Source of the DNA: a virus
Virus record (IMG/VR): IMGVR_UViG_3300020202_000063
Location: 1 to 64,000 of that record
Direction: 5' to 3' (one strand)
DNA length: 64,000 nt
A program made the translations under genes and the position numbers. Each line of letters starts with the position of its first letter. Position 1 is the stretch's first letter. Below, piece by piece: positions 44,227-53,779 of this stretch. The notes beneath the pieces were generated by a model. It had not been told where the DNA came from, made no database searches, and saw only the letters and a list, made by a program, of their open reading frames with translations.

Positions 44227-45990
44227 ATGGCTAACTATTATTGGGTCGGTGGGACAGCTAATTGGGACACATCAACCGGAACAAATAGATGGGCTACCAC
44301 TTCAGCAGGTGGAACATTTCATACAAATCCTCCCGGTGCTGGCGATGACGTATTTTTTGATGCAGGGTCCGGTGTTGTAAATTGTACAATCTCCGCTAAT
44401 GCTTTCTGTCGTTCATTAAACTGCTCAAACTTCACTGGTACACTAACACATACAAATGGAGTTACGTTAGCTATTGGTGATGGGACAGCAGGAACAAGTA
44501 ATATCGCATTGAAATTTGTTTCTGGAATGACATATAGTCCAAATGCGACAGGTAGTATAATAGATTTCGTGTCAACTTCCACTACTCTTCAAACTATCGA
44601 CTTCGGCACAAGGCAGGCGTGCCGGTTGCGGTTCACGGCGGCAGGGAAATGGGCGTTTATATCTGCTTTCACGACGGCCAATGTTGCCACCCAGATTAAT
44701 ATAATCGGGGGTGCGGAAGTCCACGTTGACGGACTTAGTGATAATTCCGGATTTGACCACACGTGGGGCTATTTATCGATGGCTCACGCTTCGGCCAATC
44801 TGTACCTCGGTAACGCAACCGTCCGGATTCGTGACACGAGCAATGTGGTTCAAATCAGTGCTGGGACCGTCATTCCGGGTGCCTCTACTTTCATCATTCA
44901 GGGTGGAGGTTCTTCCTCGTTCTGGGGCGGCGGAAAGAATTACTGGAACATTCGGTTTACCTGTACCGGACAGGGGACAATCCTAGATAATGGGACGACG
45001 TTCAATGACATCTCACACGCGAGCCCATGCACCTCGCTTCGGTTCGGTGAGGATTCAACCTATAATGTCACATCATTTAGCGTTCGCGGCACGTCAGCCT
45101 CAAGGTTTCCCGTTCTATCGAATGGCCGCACGTTCACGCTCAATAAGACGTCTGGTTTAGTTTCCTGTGACTGGCTCACGCTCTCCAACTGTAAGACTAG
45201 CGGCGGGGCGGTATGGTTCGCTGGCTATAACAGCATCGACGAGGGGCTGAACAGCGGGTGGCTTTTCCGTGGACCGCAGCCGAGGGTGATTAGACGCCTT
45301 GTTGTCGATAATGCCTACCGCTTCAATGGGTCTCAGTACAATCAGTTCACAGGCGGAGGAGCTACAGCAGACCCGACTGAATACACTTTGGCAGCGTGGG
45401 TGAAACTCGACCACGCCGGGTTGGACTTGGGTATTGTCTTTCGCTCGAATGGAAATCCGTCCGCTTCCTATTCCCATGAGCTTTCTTTTTCAGGTGCACT
45501 AAGAAAATTCGTTTCCAAAACGTATGACGGTACTTTGAAAGATTGTGTAGGGACAACTACAGTGGTCAAAGATGTCTGGTATCACGTTGTTGCCACAGCG
45601 AAGAACGGAAGTGCGGTGAGATTGTATGTTAATGGTGTAGCCGAAGGTACTCCGATGGCGATAGGCACGCTTTGGCTTGATGGTAATGACTGGTGGGTTG
45701 GGCGTGGCAATTCAGGTGCTCCCATTACGGGTGGCTCAATCGTCCCGACCCCCTTTCAGGGGTTGATGAGAGATTTGGTTGTTTGGAAAAAGGAACTAAC
45801 CGCCAGCGAAATCCTTTCGCTTGCCAACGGCTCAAAGCGCCCCGGTGACATTCAAGCCGCAGACTTAGTTATTTATTGCCCGATGAATAATACGGGCAAC
45901 GGTAACAACGTATCTGGAAACTGGACTGAAAGGGTAGGCGGCCTGACTCAGAATCCAACAGGAACGTGCGTCGGAGGACTATTTCCATGA
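44227..45990 (+). CDS. Fibre protein with C-terminal LamG domain
   Basis: A 587-residue protein. The N-terminus, ANYYWVGGTANWDTSTGTNR, is a common start of phage-associated beta-helix adhesins. Residues 120-350 look like a right-handed beta-helix. Residues 365-585 form a LamG/concanavalin domain, with FNGSQYNQF, LAAWVKLDH, DVWYHVVATAK and LMRDLVVWKKELTASEI. The DNA turns visibly GC-richer from about base 44600, inside the gene, so the adhesive part was probably acquired by recombination. It overlaps the next gene by four bases (ATGA). Confidence 0.65.
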   Translation: MANYYWVGGTANWDTSTGTNRWATTSAGGTFHTNPPGAGDDVFFDAGSGVVNCTISANAFCRSLNCSNFTGTLTHTNGVTLAIGDGTAGTSNIALKFVSGMTYSPNATGSIIDFVSTSTTLQTIDFGTRQACRLRFTAAGKWAFISAFTTANVATQINIIGGAEVHVDGLSDNSGFDHTWGYLSMAHASANLYLGNATVRIRDTSNVVQISAGTVIPGASTFIIQGGGSSSFWGGGKNYWNIRFTCTGQGTILDNGTTFNDISHASPCTSLRFGEDSTYNVTSFSVRGTSASRFPVLSNGRTFTLNKTSGLVSCDWLTLSNCKTSGGAVWFAGYNSIDEGLNSGWLFRGPQPRVIRRLVVDNAYRFNGSQYNQFTGGGATADPTEYTLAAWVKLDHAGLDLGIVFRSNGNPSASYSHELSFSGALRKFVSKTYDGTLKDCVGTTTVVKDVWYHVVATAKNGSAVRLYVNGVAEGTPMAIGTLWLDGNDWWVGRGNSGAPITGGSIVPTPFQGLMRDLVVWKKELTASEILSLANGSKRPGDIQAADLVIYCPMNNTGNGNNVSGNWTERVGGLTQNPTGTCVGGLFP

Positions 45991-46670
45991 GCGTAATTCG
46001 AGCAGGCATCAGCAATACCCTCCTCAACAATCTAGTTGCCTACTGGAAACTAGATGAAGCGAGCGGCAGCCGCGCCGACTCGAAGGGGAGTCACACGTTA
46101 TCAGATATCAACACAGTCACGCAGGCGGCAGGCAAGCACGGCAATGCGGCACAATTCACTGCTGCTAACTTGGAACGGCTGAATCTTGCTGATGACGCTA
46201 ACTTTAGAATTAACACGAATGCGCTTACGATAGCTGGGTGGTTTTATTTGGATTCACTTAACGAAAACAGAGCTATTATCGCCAAGCGCGCTGAGTGGGT
46301 GCTATATGTAGATGGTGCCAACAAACCAACTTTCAACTTTCCGGGCGATGGGACCATTCAGACTCCAACTGCAGTATCTTCCGGGCAGTGGTACTTTGTT
46401 GTAGGTTGGTGGAAAAATGAGAATAATGCCGGACGTGGAGCTTTATACATTCAGGTCAATAACGGCACAATCTACAATACTGGTCTAGTTAACGGATTCG
46501 CTAATTGGGACACAGATGTTAATATCGGTGCGTGGGAAGAGGGGGTTAATAGTTATACGTTTTTCTGGAACGGCCGCTTAGACAGCATCGGAGTGTGGCG
46601 GCGTGAGTTGACAGCAGAAGAACGTGCATTACTTTATAATGGTGGTAATGGTAGAAATTATCCTTTTTAA
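45987..46670 (+). CDS. LamG (concanavalin-like) virion protein
   Basis: The ATG at 45987 overlaps the previous stop and is preferred to an upstream in-frame start at 45966. The 227-residue protein is nearly one LamG domain: LVAYWKLDEASGSRADSKG, LTIAGWFYLDS, SGQWYFVVGWWKNE and LDSIGVWRRELTAEERALLY. It likely binds a surface polysaccharide. It is a paralogue of the C-terminal domain of its neighbour. Its coding DNA is GC-richer at the start and returns to the phage norm near 46450. Confidence 0.75.
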   Translation: MSVIRAGISNTLLNNLVAYWKLDEASGSRADSKGSHTLSDINTVTQAAGKHGNAAQFTAANLERLNLADDANFRINTNALTIAGWFYLDSLNENRAIIAKRAEWVLYVDGANKPTFNFPGDGTIQTPTAVSSGQWYFVVGWWKNENNAGRGALYIQVNNGTIYNTGLVNGFANWDTDVNIGAWEEGVNSYTFFWNGRLDSIGVWRRELTAEERALLYNGGNGRNYPF

Positions 46671-46677
46671 ATATTTA

Positions 46678-46684
46678 GTGTAAT
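46678..46684 (+). promoter_or_regulatory. GTGTAAT late-promoter-like element
   Basis: Lies 17 bases before the ATG at 46695, which leaves only about four bases of leader if it acts as a -10 element. Confidence 0.6.
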
Positions 46685-46694
46685 CTAACGTACA

Positions 46695-47960
46695 ATGTCA
46701 TTCGGCGCAGCATATTTCGGCCAAGGCTACTTCGGTGGCTATCCTGTTACTACCGGCGGTGGTGGTGGCGACGGAAATGCGTCTGGAAGTTTGCCGACAG
46801 TTACAGTTATAGCGCCAGTTGCCACAGCTACAGGTAATGCTAACATAAGTGTAACCCCGACAACTATTACCGTAATAGCACCAACGGTATCGGCAGCGGG
46901 TAATGCAGATTGTAGTGGTAATATAGGGACTATTACTCTTTCTGCGCCAGCCGCGACAGCGACAGGCGACGCAAACACGTCAGGCGGATTAAATACAATT
47001 ACTGTTTCCGCTCTCGCAGGTAGCGCCAGCGGCGACGGTGGTGCCAGCGGCAATATAGGGACTGTTACAACTTCCGCGCCAGCGGCAAGCGGTACTGGTG
47101 ATGCGAATGCTTCTGGCGGTCTAAATACAATCACTGTAACTGCTCCCGCAGGTTCGGGTGCCGGAAATGGTAATACAAGTGGCAACATTGGTACTATCAC
47201 AATTACCGCTCCAACCGCTACTGCTGCTTCGTCGGGCGATGGTAATGCTACAGGTGCGCTGCCAACCGTTACAGTAGTTGCGCCAACCGCAACAGTAACA
47301 GCAGACGCAAATACCAGCGGTAATATAGGTACGGTCACATTGTCTGCCCCAGCGGGTAGCGCAGCGGGTAATGGTGATGCGACTGTCACACCAAATACTA
47401 TCACGGTTACAGCGCCAAACGCAAGCGGAACGGGAACCGCGAATACAAGTGGTGCAATTGGAACTATAACCGTTATCGCACCACAAGGTACGGCAGCAAT
47501 ATCATCTGATGGTAATGCAACGGGTGCGTTACCAACGATTACCGTTTCTGCGCCCGCCGCTACAGCAACAGGCAACGCGGGTGCGACGCCTAATTTACCA
47601 ACAATCACTGTTACAGCCCCAAGTGTTGCGGCAACGGCTGACGCAAATACAAGTGGTAATATATCCACAATCACTCTTAGTGCGCCAAATGCAACAGCAA
47701 CAGGCGGCGCTATTGCAAGTGCCAATATTGCAACAATCATTATTTCGGCGCTATCGGGCACGGGCACTGGCATAGCAAATACGAGTGGTTCAATCGGCAC
47801 AATTACGATTACGGCTCCAACTGCCGTCGCGCAGGATTTACAGCCAAACGTAGTCATTTCAGCCATGATTCCGCTCAGAAACAACCGGGCAAATGGTGTA
47901 ATTTATAAGGCCAATGTTGGTCAAAGACACCTTAAAGCCAAAGTTTCTCCCAAAACATAA
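46695..47960 (+). CDS. Tandem 22-residue repeat protein, probable fibre
   Basis: A 421-residue protein. After a short start (SFGAAYFGQGYFGGYP), residues 27-382 are about 16 copies of a 22-residue unit with consensus GxANTSGNIGTITxTAPxATAT. The regular short Thr/Val/Ile strands and Gly/Asn turns suggest a beta-solenoid or extended fibre. The last 40 residues (SAMIPLRNNRANGVIYKANV) are not repetitive and may be the anchor. A very long reverse-strand open frame over this gene is a by-product of the repeat codons. Confidence 0.65.
   Translation: MSFGAAYFGQGYFGGYPVTTGGGGGDGNASGSLPTVTVIAPVATATGNANISVTPTTITVIAPTVSAAGNADCSGNIGTITLSAPAATATGDANTSGGLNTITVSALAGSASGDGGASGNIGTVTTSAPAASGTGDANASGGLNTITVTAPAGSGAGNGNTSGNIGTITITAPTATAASSGDGNATGALPTVTVVAPTATVTADANTSGNIGTVTLSAPAGSAAGNGDATVTPNTITVTAPNASGTGTANTSGAIGTITVIAPQGTAAISSDGNATGALPTITVSAPAATATGNAGATPNLPTITVTAPSVAATADANTSGNISTITLSAPNATATGGAIASANIATIIISALSGTGTGIANTSGSIGTITITAPTAVAQDLQPNVVISAMIPLRNNRANGVIYKANVGQRHLKAKVSPKT
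46773..47841 (+). repeat. Tandem array of about sixteen 66-bp coding repeats
   Basis: The repeats are diverged at DNA level but keep their register. Two copies have 2-3 extra codons (AASS and AISS types), and one is a codon short. Such an array can gain or lose units by slippage and so change fibre length. Confidence 0.75.
47896..47902 (+). promoter_or_regulatory. GTGTAAT late-promoter-like element inside the repeat-protein gene
   Basis: Lies 64 bases before the ATG at 47960, within the end of the previous gene. ATTTATAAGG follows it, similar to other copies. It could serve the three genes to 49947. Confidence 0.4.
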
Positions 47961-48286
47961 TGAGTTACGATTTTACAATTAAGCAGGGCGCGCGCTTTCC
48001 TCAACTAGATGCAGTATTGCAGGATGAGGACGGCAACATAATATCCTTGACGGGAGCTAATTATGCTACCTTCGCCATGCGTCCGTTGGCCACTCTTACA
48101 TCTATAACCGGTTTGGCATCTATCATCGATGCGGCAGGGGGACATGTCCGATATGCTTGGGCGAGCGGCGATACCAACATAGCGGGTCCAGCCGATGCAG
48201 AATTTATCGTCAATTTTACAAATGGAGAACTCGTATTCCCGAGTGATGATTATATTCGCATTAATATTGTGGACAATCTAACATGA
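47960..48286 (+). CDS. Small virion protein, baseplate/upper-fibre type
   Basis: A 108-residue protein, YDFTIKQGARFPQLDAVLQD at the start and FPSDDYIRINIVDNL at the end. This is a frequent small beta-sandwich in siphovirus genomes, resembling the N-terminal domain of BppU-type proteins that join fibres to the tail. It overlaps the preceding stop by one base and the next gene by four bases. Confidence 0.6.
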   Translation: MSYDFTIKQGARFPQLDAVLQDEDGNIISLTGANYATFAMRPLATLTSITGLASIIDAAGGHVRYAWASGDTNIAGPADAEFIVNFTNGELVFPSDDYIRINIVDNLT

Positions 48287-48717
48287 ACCTTTATAATCTA
48301 GCTTATAATACTTGGAATGATTTAAATCAACCTGAAGATACGACTGCTAGTTATATTTCAGGCTGGTATCTACATAGCTCCAATTTAGGTTTACTTAACA
48401 ACGTTCTTGGTACTTGTTTCAGTGGGGTTGGTGGGGCTATATCTCCAGAATTAGGCAACGAAGAAGCCGCGATTTATAGCGAAATATTCAAGCAAAATTA
48501 TTGCAAACGAAAGATTTATTCGAACCTTGGGGCAAGTTCGATTCAATGGACGGAGATAAGAGAAGGTGATGGAGTGATTAGGCGCGCAAGCCCAACAGAA
48601 GTCGCAAAAGTATTTAAGGATTTACTTAAAGAATCCAATGCGACTTTCAAAGATTTGGTCCAATCTTATAAATCGAACTTGTCTTTCCCACGTAGCAACG
48701 ACTTCTCCGCGCCATAA
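48283..48717 (+). CDS. Conserved phage structural-region protein
   Basis: A 144-residue helical protein starting NLYNLAYNTWNDLNQPEDTT. Proteins with this opening, a YWLxSNxGxLNN-like middle and a conserved acidic EIREGDGVIRR segment are common in siphovirus head-tail regions. I know of no assigned function. It is coupled to the upstream gene by a four-base overlap. Confidence 0.6.
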   Translation: MNLYNLAYNTWNDLNQPEDTTASYISGWYLHSSNLGLLNNVLGTCFSGVGGAISPELGNEEAAIYSEIFKQNYCKRKIYSNLGASSIQWTEIREGDGVIRRASPTEVAKVFKDLLKESNATFKDLVQSYKSNLSFPRSNDFSAP

Positions 48718-48726
48718 CCTCGTATC

Positions 48727-49947
48727 ATGGAGTTAACGCAATACAACTCGGCGGCGATGTTTGTTGGGCCAAGTGTGGCGCTTAGTCAACACACCCCCAT
48801 AAATATTTTGCCGCTTTATGGCATTCAGTCCGCCTCTTTTGATTTTGGCGAACCCCTGACCGATATGGAAAGTGCTGAAGGTGTATATGAGCGCCTTCAT
48901 CTTAATCCAAATGAAGTAAATCTTCGTTTTAGTTATCATGTTCGTGATGGCACGAATGAGGAAAATATGGGATTAATGATAGATGGCACCGGTTCCGCCT
49001 TTGCCTATCTGTGGAATTACGAGCGTAATTACTTTCTCGCTACCCGTAACGATGGGCGCGATATTCTCATTTATTCTGGATACGATACAACTGTATTTGC
49101 GTTTGGACAGGGTTGTATTACATCATATGGTGTCAGAGCGACCGTTGGAGAGCCATTAATGGCTAACGTTTCACTGTCATTCTTAAATGTGGGCGTCTCT
49201 CTTTCTGGTTTAGATGTACAACTACCGGTTGTTCATAAAACTGACGGAACAACAGTTTATACATATGGATTTGATAACAATTTCTATACTGGTTCGGGAG
49301 ATTCAGTAGATTATACGAGTTCCGTTTCAGACCTATTTACGGGTTCTGGTACGAACAATGCCGAAACTGATAATTCATCATATTTTGCAACCGGTACTGG
49401 CTGGACTACAGATTGGCAAGCCCTCGACACGACTTATACGTTACCTTCGGTTTATTTTGATAATGCCCCGCTTTATGCAATTGGACCGGGCGACATCACA
49501 TTACATATTCCAAATGATGCGACCTTCTCTGATATTATCAGTGGAGAAGATGCCTGTGTGATTCAGAGTTTTGATTTACAGGCGGCGCTCATACATTTCG
49601 ACGACCGTCCAATGGGATATGTTTATCCGCGTAATCGGTTGGTTGACCCGCCGATTGAAGTACGTTTCAATGTTAATGCGTTTGTGGATAGAAGTAAGGC
49701 GGCGTTACTCAACGAACGTCTATGTATGAATTCGGGTCAAGCAATAGAAATTTCCGTAAGGAATCGTTGCAATAATTCGACCGAAATTATCAAATATCGA
49801 CTTGAAGGCGCGCGCCTAACCAATACCTCTACCGAACTAAGCATTGGTAATATAATGCAAGTGTCATATAATTGGTCTGCTCAGATATTTGAGCAAAATG
49901 AAACTGGCGTCACACTCGCCAATTTATTAATTACGGCAAACCCGTAA
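48727..49947 (+). CDS. Tail-tube-like protein, paralogue 3
   Basis: A 406-residue protein that repeats the block order of the genes at 7457 and 8481: YGIQSASFDFGEPL, VNLRFSYHVRDGTNEEN, YGVRATVGEPLMANVSLSF and ACVIQSFDLQAAL. It lies 40 kb from the other two, at the end of the fibre run, so it may form a specialised ring, a collar or a second tube-type protein rather than the main tube. Its end lies four bases from the end of the opposite-strand fibre gene, with no terminator between. Confidence 0.6.
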   Translation: MELTQYNSAAMFVGPSVALSQHTPINILPLYGIQSASFDFGEPLTDMESAEGVYERLHLNPNEVNLRFSYHVRDGTNEENMGLMIDGTGSAFAYLWNYERNYFLATRNDGRDILIYSGYDTTVFAFGQGCITSYGVRATVGEPLMANVSLSFLNVGVSLSGLDVQLPVVHKTDGTTVYTYGFDNNFYTGSGDSVDYTSSVSDLFTGSGTNNAETDNSSYFATGTGWTTDWQALDTTYTLPSVYFDNAPLYAIGPGDITLHIPNDATFSDIISGEDACVIQSFDLQAALIHFDDRPMGYVYPRNRLVDPPIEVRFNVNAFVDRSKAALLNERLCMNSGQAIEISVRNRCNNSTEIIKYRLEGARLTNTSTELSIGNIMQVSYNWSAQIFEQNETGVTLANLLITANP

Positions 49948-49951
49948 TTGA

Positions 49952-52900
49952 TTATACCTTGTTCCAAGTAGCGCCGTCGTAAATCAAGGTGCAAAAGTCA
50001 CCCACTGCCATAGTGAAGCTTGCTACGCCACTTGTTGTCCAGATGGTAGTACCGTTGCCAGAAATTGTGATGGCGGAACCACTACCCTTGTTCTTAATAA
50101 CGTAAGTTTGGCCGGTAATTGGAGTAGATGGCAACGTGAGTGTGTGACCACCAGTTCCAGTATATGCGATAAAGTAATCGGTGGTGACAAGTGTATATGT
50201 GGTCGATTGTGTACTGGTATTCTGTATTTTGCCGCCGCCGACAGCCAATGTACCCGATATACCAACACCACCCGTTACGATTATTGTACCTGTAGTATTT
50301 GAAGTAGAAGCGACACCAGCAGACGCAACTAGAACGCCGTCACCACGGAAGTTAAATCGTGTAGTACCATTGTAGTTCTTGAGTTGGAGGATTGTGGTGC
50401 CGGAACCCAAGTCACCACCTGTCAGGGCATGCTCGCGAAGTACACTGGTCGTGCCAGCGTTAAGTGCGCCTGCAATGCCAACACCACCAGATACTACAAG
50501 CGCGCCAGTGGTTGAGCTAGTGCTTGCCGTTGTGCTCGCCACCGTCAGCACGGACCCCGCTGAATTGGTGAAGAAAACAACGTTGTTACCTTGGTTGTTG
50601 ATATGAAGCGGCTTGCTAGACCATGACTGTAAGTAGACATTGGTATTGTCGGAGCCAGCAGTAAAATGCGTCGTGCCGCTATACTGAACCTGCAACGTGT
50701 AAGTTCCACCGTTGCCAACGGTGGTGCCTGTCGTGTTCAAGAGCGTTATACTGCTGTTGCGGAGACCAACATTGGTCGTGGATGCGCCAGATTGCGCATC
50801 AATATCAATACCGTAGGCGTTTGCGATGCCAGACGCGCCCTGATTGATGACGTGGACACCTCGCTGCGTCGTAATTGATGAACCGCTACCAACGGTCGGC
50901 GAGCCTACCAGTACAGCAACGCTGGTGGTCATGGTGAAGGCTGATGCTGCCGTTACCGAGGCAATATAAGCTGCATATCCAGCGGTCGTGACGGCACTGC
51001 CAAACGTGGGCTCTGAAAGGAAGCCGTATTGCGTTGACCCAGTCAGGTGAGAAGCAGCATTACCTGAGATGGTAAGAAGCGAGTCAGTGCGGACAGTCGT
51101 TCCGCTGATATTGGTACGGGAAAGGATTGTCGTACCCTGATTGCGCAATCCTACATTGGTCGTAGCAGCACCAGATTGCGCTTCAATATCAACTCCGATG
51201 GCGGTAGTCGTCTTGCCGCTGACTCCTTGGTTCGCGATGTATAGACCACGCATGTTCGTGACGGAACCAGAGCCGATTGTTGGTGGCGCAATGGCAATAC
51301 CAAAACCGTCTATCATTGTAAACGCCGCTGACGTAATTACGCCAAAGTACCCACTGTAGCCGCTAGTTAGCGCGGAAGAATTGAAGGTCGGTAGAGATAC
51401 TATGCCATACTGAGTCGTGCTGGATAGTGCAGAACTCGTGATATTAACGGCTCGGTCTGTTCCAGAGACACCGCCGATACCTACGTTGCCAGTCAGTTGA
51501 GTCGTTCCCGCATTGCGCAATCCTATGTTGGTGGTAGCTGCCCCAGATTGTGCAGCGATTTCAATGCCGATAGCATGCGCAATATCGGTGTCACCACCTT
51601 GATTCGCCACGTATATTCCCCGCATGCTGGTGACAATTGAGCCAGCACCAAGCGTTGGGGAGTCGGCATACAGACCGGTTCCTTCAACCGATGTGAATAC
51701 CGAAGCTACAGTACGAATGTTGGAATAGAAACCGATGAGACCGGTGGTTGCGCCTGAGGTAAACGTTGGCTGTGAAGCCACGCCCACTTGGAGGGTACCA
51801 GTCAACCCAGTTGACCCGATATAAATCCCCTGTGAAGCGACAGACGCCGCACCAACGCCCATATTACCACCAGACACAGTAATGTCACCGGTAAATGTCA
51901 CATCATTTGCGGTGTTCGCGACCGTCATTACGGTGAAGTCTGAATTGTTGGTTCGTCGCACAAACGAGAACTCACTCGTTGTGGAGGCTACCTTAAAGTA
52001 GAACCCGTAAGTGCGCGTGCCGCCTTCGTCCTGAAATAGACCTAATGAAGAATTGTAATCTAAATCTGGTGAACGAATGTTGAAGTCCGCAAGGGCGGCT
52101 ACGGATAGTATTTCCACTCTACCAGTGGCATCGCCCCTGATGATTTTCGTGTTGGAATTGACGAGTGATATGTCGCCGCCCGACACAGTGAGGTCACCAT
52201 TCAACGTTACGTTGTCATTGCTGCCGGTCACGGTAATCGGCGTAGTCCCAGACGTGATATTGCCCAGTGTGAAATTGTCGCCACCAGTCAGCGTAAATGT
52301 CTGAGCCGTTGCATTCGTCTTGGCAAAGGAGAGGCTTGCGCTGGCCGCGCCAGTGATAGTCTGATTGCCGCCGACGTAGAGTGCTCCACTTATGCCGACG
52401 CCGCCACTCACCACAAGCGCGCCTGTGGTGGTAGACGTGCTGGTTGTGGTAACCGGGTTAATCGTAACCGTGTTTGCGTCATTCGCTATGGCAGAACCCG
52501 CAGTCTGAGTGGTACTGGTGCCACCAATGACCCAGATGCCGGTGGTGTTTGTGTACTCTAGTTTGCCTGCGTACCGTGATGACGCCGAAGCTCTGGCCGT
52601 TCCATCATTATACTGGTTTCCCCAAAGGATGGTTTGGTTCGCGTTGCTGGTTAACCACGATGTCGCCGATACGGCCCCGTTGCCCACTGCAAGGCCCGTG
52701 GTTGAGTGAACAAACAGGTTGCCGGCTATACCAGCGCCACCCGACACCACCAATGCACCTGTGGTGGTTGAGGTGCTTGCAACAGTGCTTGCGACGGTGG
52801 TAACAGAAGTCGTCACTGCCCCATCCGTAACAGAAAACAGCGTCGTATTGTCTGTGAAGCGACTGACTCTGAATGAGCCGCCGTTTGCTTGAAGCGTTAC

Positions 52901-53779
52901 TGTGCCACTCGCTTGGCTGTTGAAAATGCCGAGGGAGGCAACCGCTCCTTGAAGCGCGTTGGTGGAGGTGGAGACGAAGCCGTTTGCTGTTGCTGCGCCG
53001 CCTGCATAGAATGCCCCAGCAATGCCAACGCCGCCCGACACAACCAATGCGCCTGTAGTGGTGGAGGTGCTGGCGGTAGTCGGCGCAATCGTCACTGTCC
53101 CTGCTGCAAAGTGGGTGTAAGCTGTGGCCCCCGTACCTACTCCGATGCGCAGACCGGGAGAAGCCGGAGCATAGATGAACGTTTGATTATTCCCGAGCCA
53201 AGCCAACGAACCCGAGTACGCCGTACCAGACATCCCAAAAAAACAACTGTCTGTTCCGGCTGTGTTGGTAATAGAAAGGGATTGTGTGGAGGCATAGCCG
53301 GAGCCAGATAGGGAAAGCGTCGTTCCGGCTTGTGTTATAGTTACGGCCCCCGCAAACGTCGCCGCCAAAGCTGGCGTAATCGTCAAGGCCGCCGTGGCTG
53401 AGGCTCCAACTGTCAGTTGAAGCGAGGTGGAATTGCTAAAGCGTAGGCCACCGACTTCAGTTCCAGCCTGATAGCAGATGACGCCCTGTGTGGTGGAGGC
53501 CGTACTATTGAGGAGGAGAAGTGCGTTGGTTGCAGCATTACCACCAATAGTAACCTGAGTGCCTCCAAATGTCGCCGCTAAAGTAGAAGATGCAAACGTT
53601 AATGCGGCGGTTCCAAAAGTTGATGACAATGAAGACGTGGTATTATAAATGGCAAGATTATTCCCACTAAACATACCAATACGCCACGCAGAAGAACCTT
53701 CCGCGATGCCAAACCTTATATGTGCCAGAGCATCAAGGTCGATTACTCTCTGAACCCGAATATCACGTAAAATTGCCAT
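49952..53779 (-). CDS. Large repetitive fibre protein
   Basis: A 1275-residue protein with its own GTGTAAT element. The unit ASTSTTTGALVVSGGVGIAG recurs at least five times, and a longer cassette containing RGIYVANQG and AQSGAATTNIGLRN occurs three times. These are typical of phage tail or head fibre shafts. The C-terminus (YTGTGGHTLTLPSTPITGQT) resembles a knob found at the ends of phage fibres. Its first 60 codons are AT-rich like the phage, while most of the gene is GC-richer, which suggests exchange of fibre parts. It lies opposite to all other structural genes. Confidence 0.7.
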   Translation of the reverse strand: MAILRDIRVQRVIDLDALAHIRFGIAEGSSAWRIGMFSGNNLAIYNTTSSLSSTFGTAALTFASSTLAATFGGTQVTIGGNAATNALLLLNSTASTTQGVICYQAGTEVGGLRFSNSTSLQLTVGASATAALTITPALAATFAGAVTITQAGTTLSLSGSGYASTQSLSITNTAGTDSCFFGMSGTAYSGSLAWLGNNQTFIYAPASPGLRIGVGTGATAYTHFAAGTVTIAPTTASTSTTTGALVVSGGVGIAGAFYAGGAATANGFVSTSTNALQGAVASLGIFNSQASGTVTLQANGGSFRVSRFTDNTTLFSVTDGAVTTSVTTVASTVASTSTTTGALVVSGGAGIAGNLFVHSTTGLAVGNGAVSATSWLTSNANQTILWGNQYNDGTARASASSRYAGKLEYTNTTGIWVIGGTSTTQTAGSAIANDANTVTINPVTTTSTSTTTGALVVSGGVGISGALYVGGNQTITGAASASLSFAKTNATAQTFTLTGGDNFTLGNITSGTTPITVTGSNDNVTLNGDLTVSGGDISLVNSNTKIIRGDATGRVEILSVAALADFNIRSPDLDYNSSLGLFQDEGGTRTYGFYFKVASTTSEFSFVRRTNNSDFTVMTVANTANDVTFTGDITVSGGNMGVGAASVASQGIYIGSTGLTGTLQVGVASQPTFTSGATTGLIGFYSNIRTVASVFTSVEGTGLYADSPTLGAGSIVTSMRGIYVANQGGDTDIAHAIGIEIAAQSGAATTNIGLRNAGTTQLTGNVGIGGVSGTDRAVNITSSALSSTTQYGIVSLPTFNSSALTSGYSGYFGVITSAAFTMIDGFGIAIAPPTIGSGSVTNMRGLYIANQGVSGKTTTAIGVDIEAQSGAATTNVGLRNQGTTILSRTNISGTTVRTDSLLTISGNAASHLTGSTQYGFLSEPTFGSAVTTAGYAAYIASVTAASAFTMTTSVAVLVGSPTVGSGSSITTQRGVHVINQGASGIANAYGIDIDAQSGASTTNVGLRNSSITLLNTTGTTVGNGGTYTLQVQYSGTTHFTAGSDNTNVYLQSWSSKPLHINNQGNNVVFFTNSAGSVLTVASTTASTSSTTGALVVSGGVGIAGALNAGTTSVLREHALTGGDLGSGTTILQLKNYNGTTRFNFRGDGVLVASAGVASTSNTTGTIIVTGGVGISGTLAVGGGKIQNTSTQSTTYTLVTTDYFIAYTGTGGHTLTLPSTPITGQTYVIKNKGSGSAITISGNGTTIWTTSGVASFTMAVGDFCTLIYDGATWNKV

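Noticed and set aside
46739-47884. 381-codon open frame on the minus strand over the repeat protein
   Set aside because: It mirrors the tandem coding repeats on the plus strand, has no ribosome site, and the plus-strand gene has a promoter element and a sensible end. It is a codon-pattern artefact.
50023-53311. Several plus-strand open frames and CRISPR-like spacing within the minus-strand fibre
   Set aside because: The repeats are coding, in frame and of fibre type, with no constant repeat/spacer pattern. The plus-strand frames are short and without ribosome sites.
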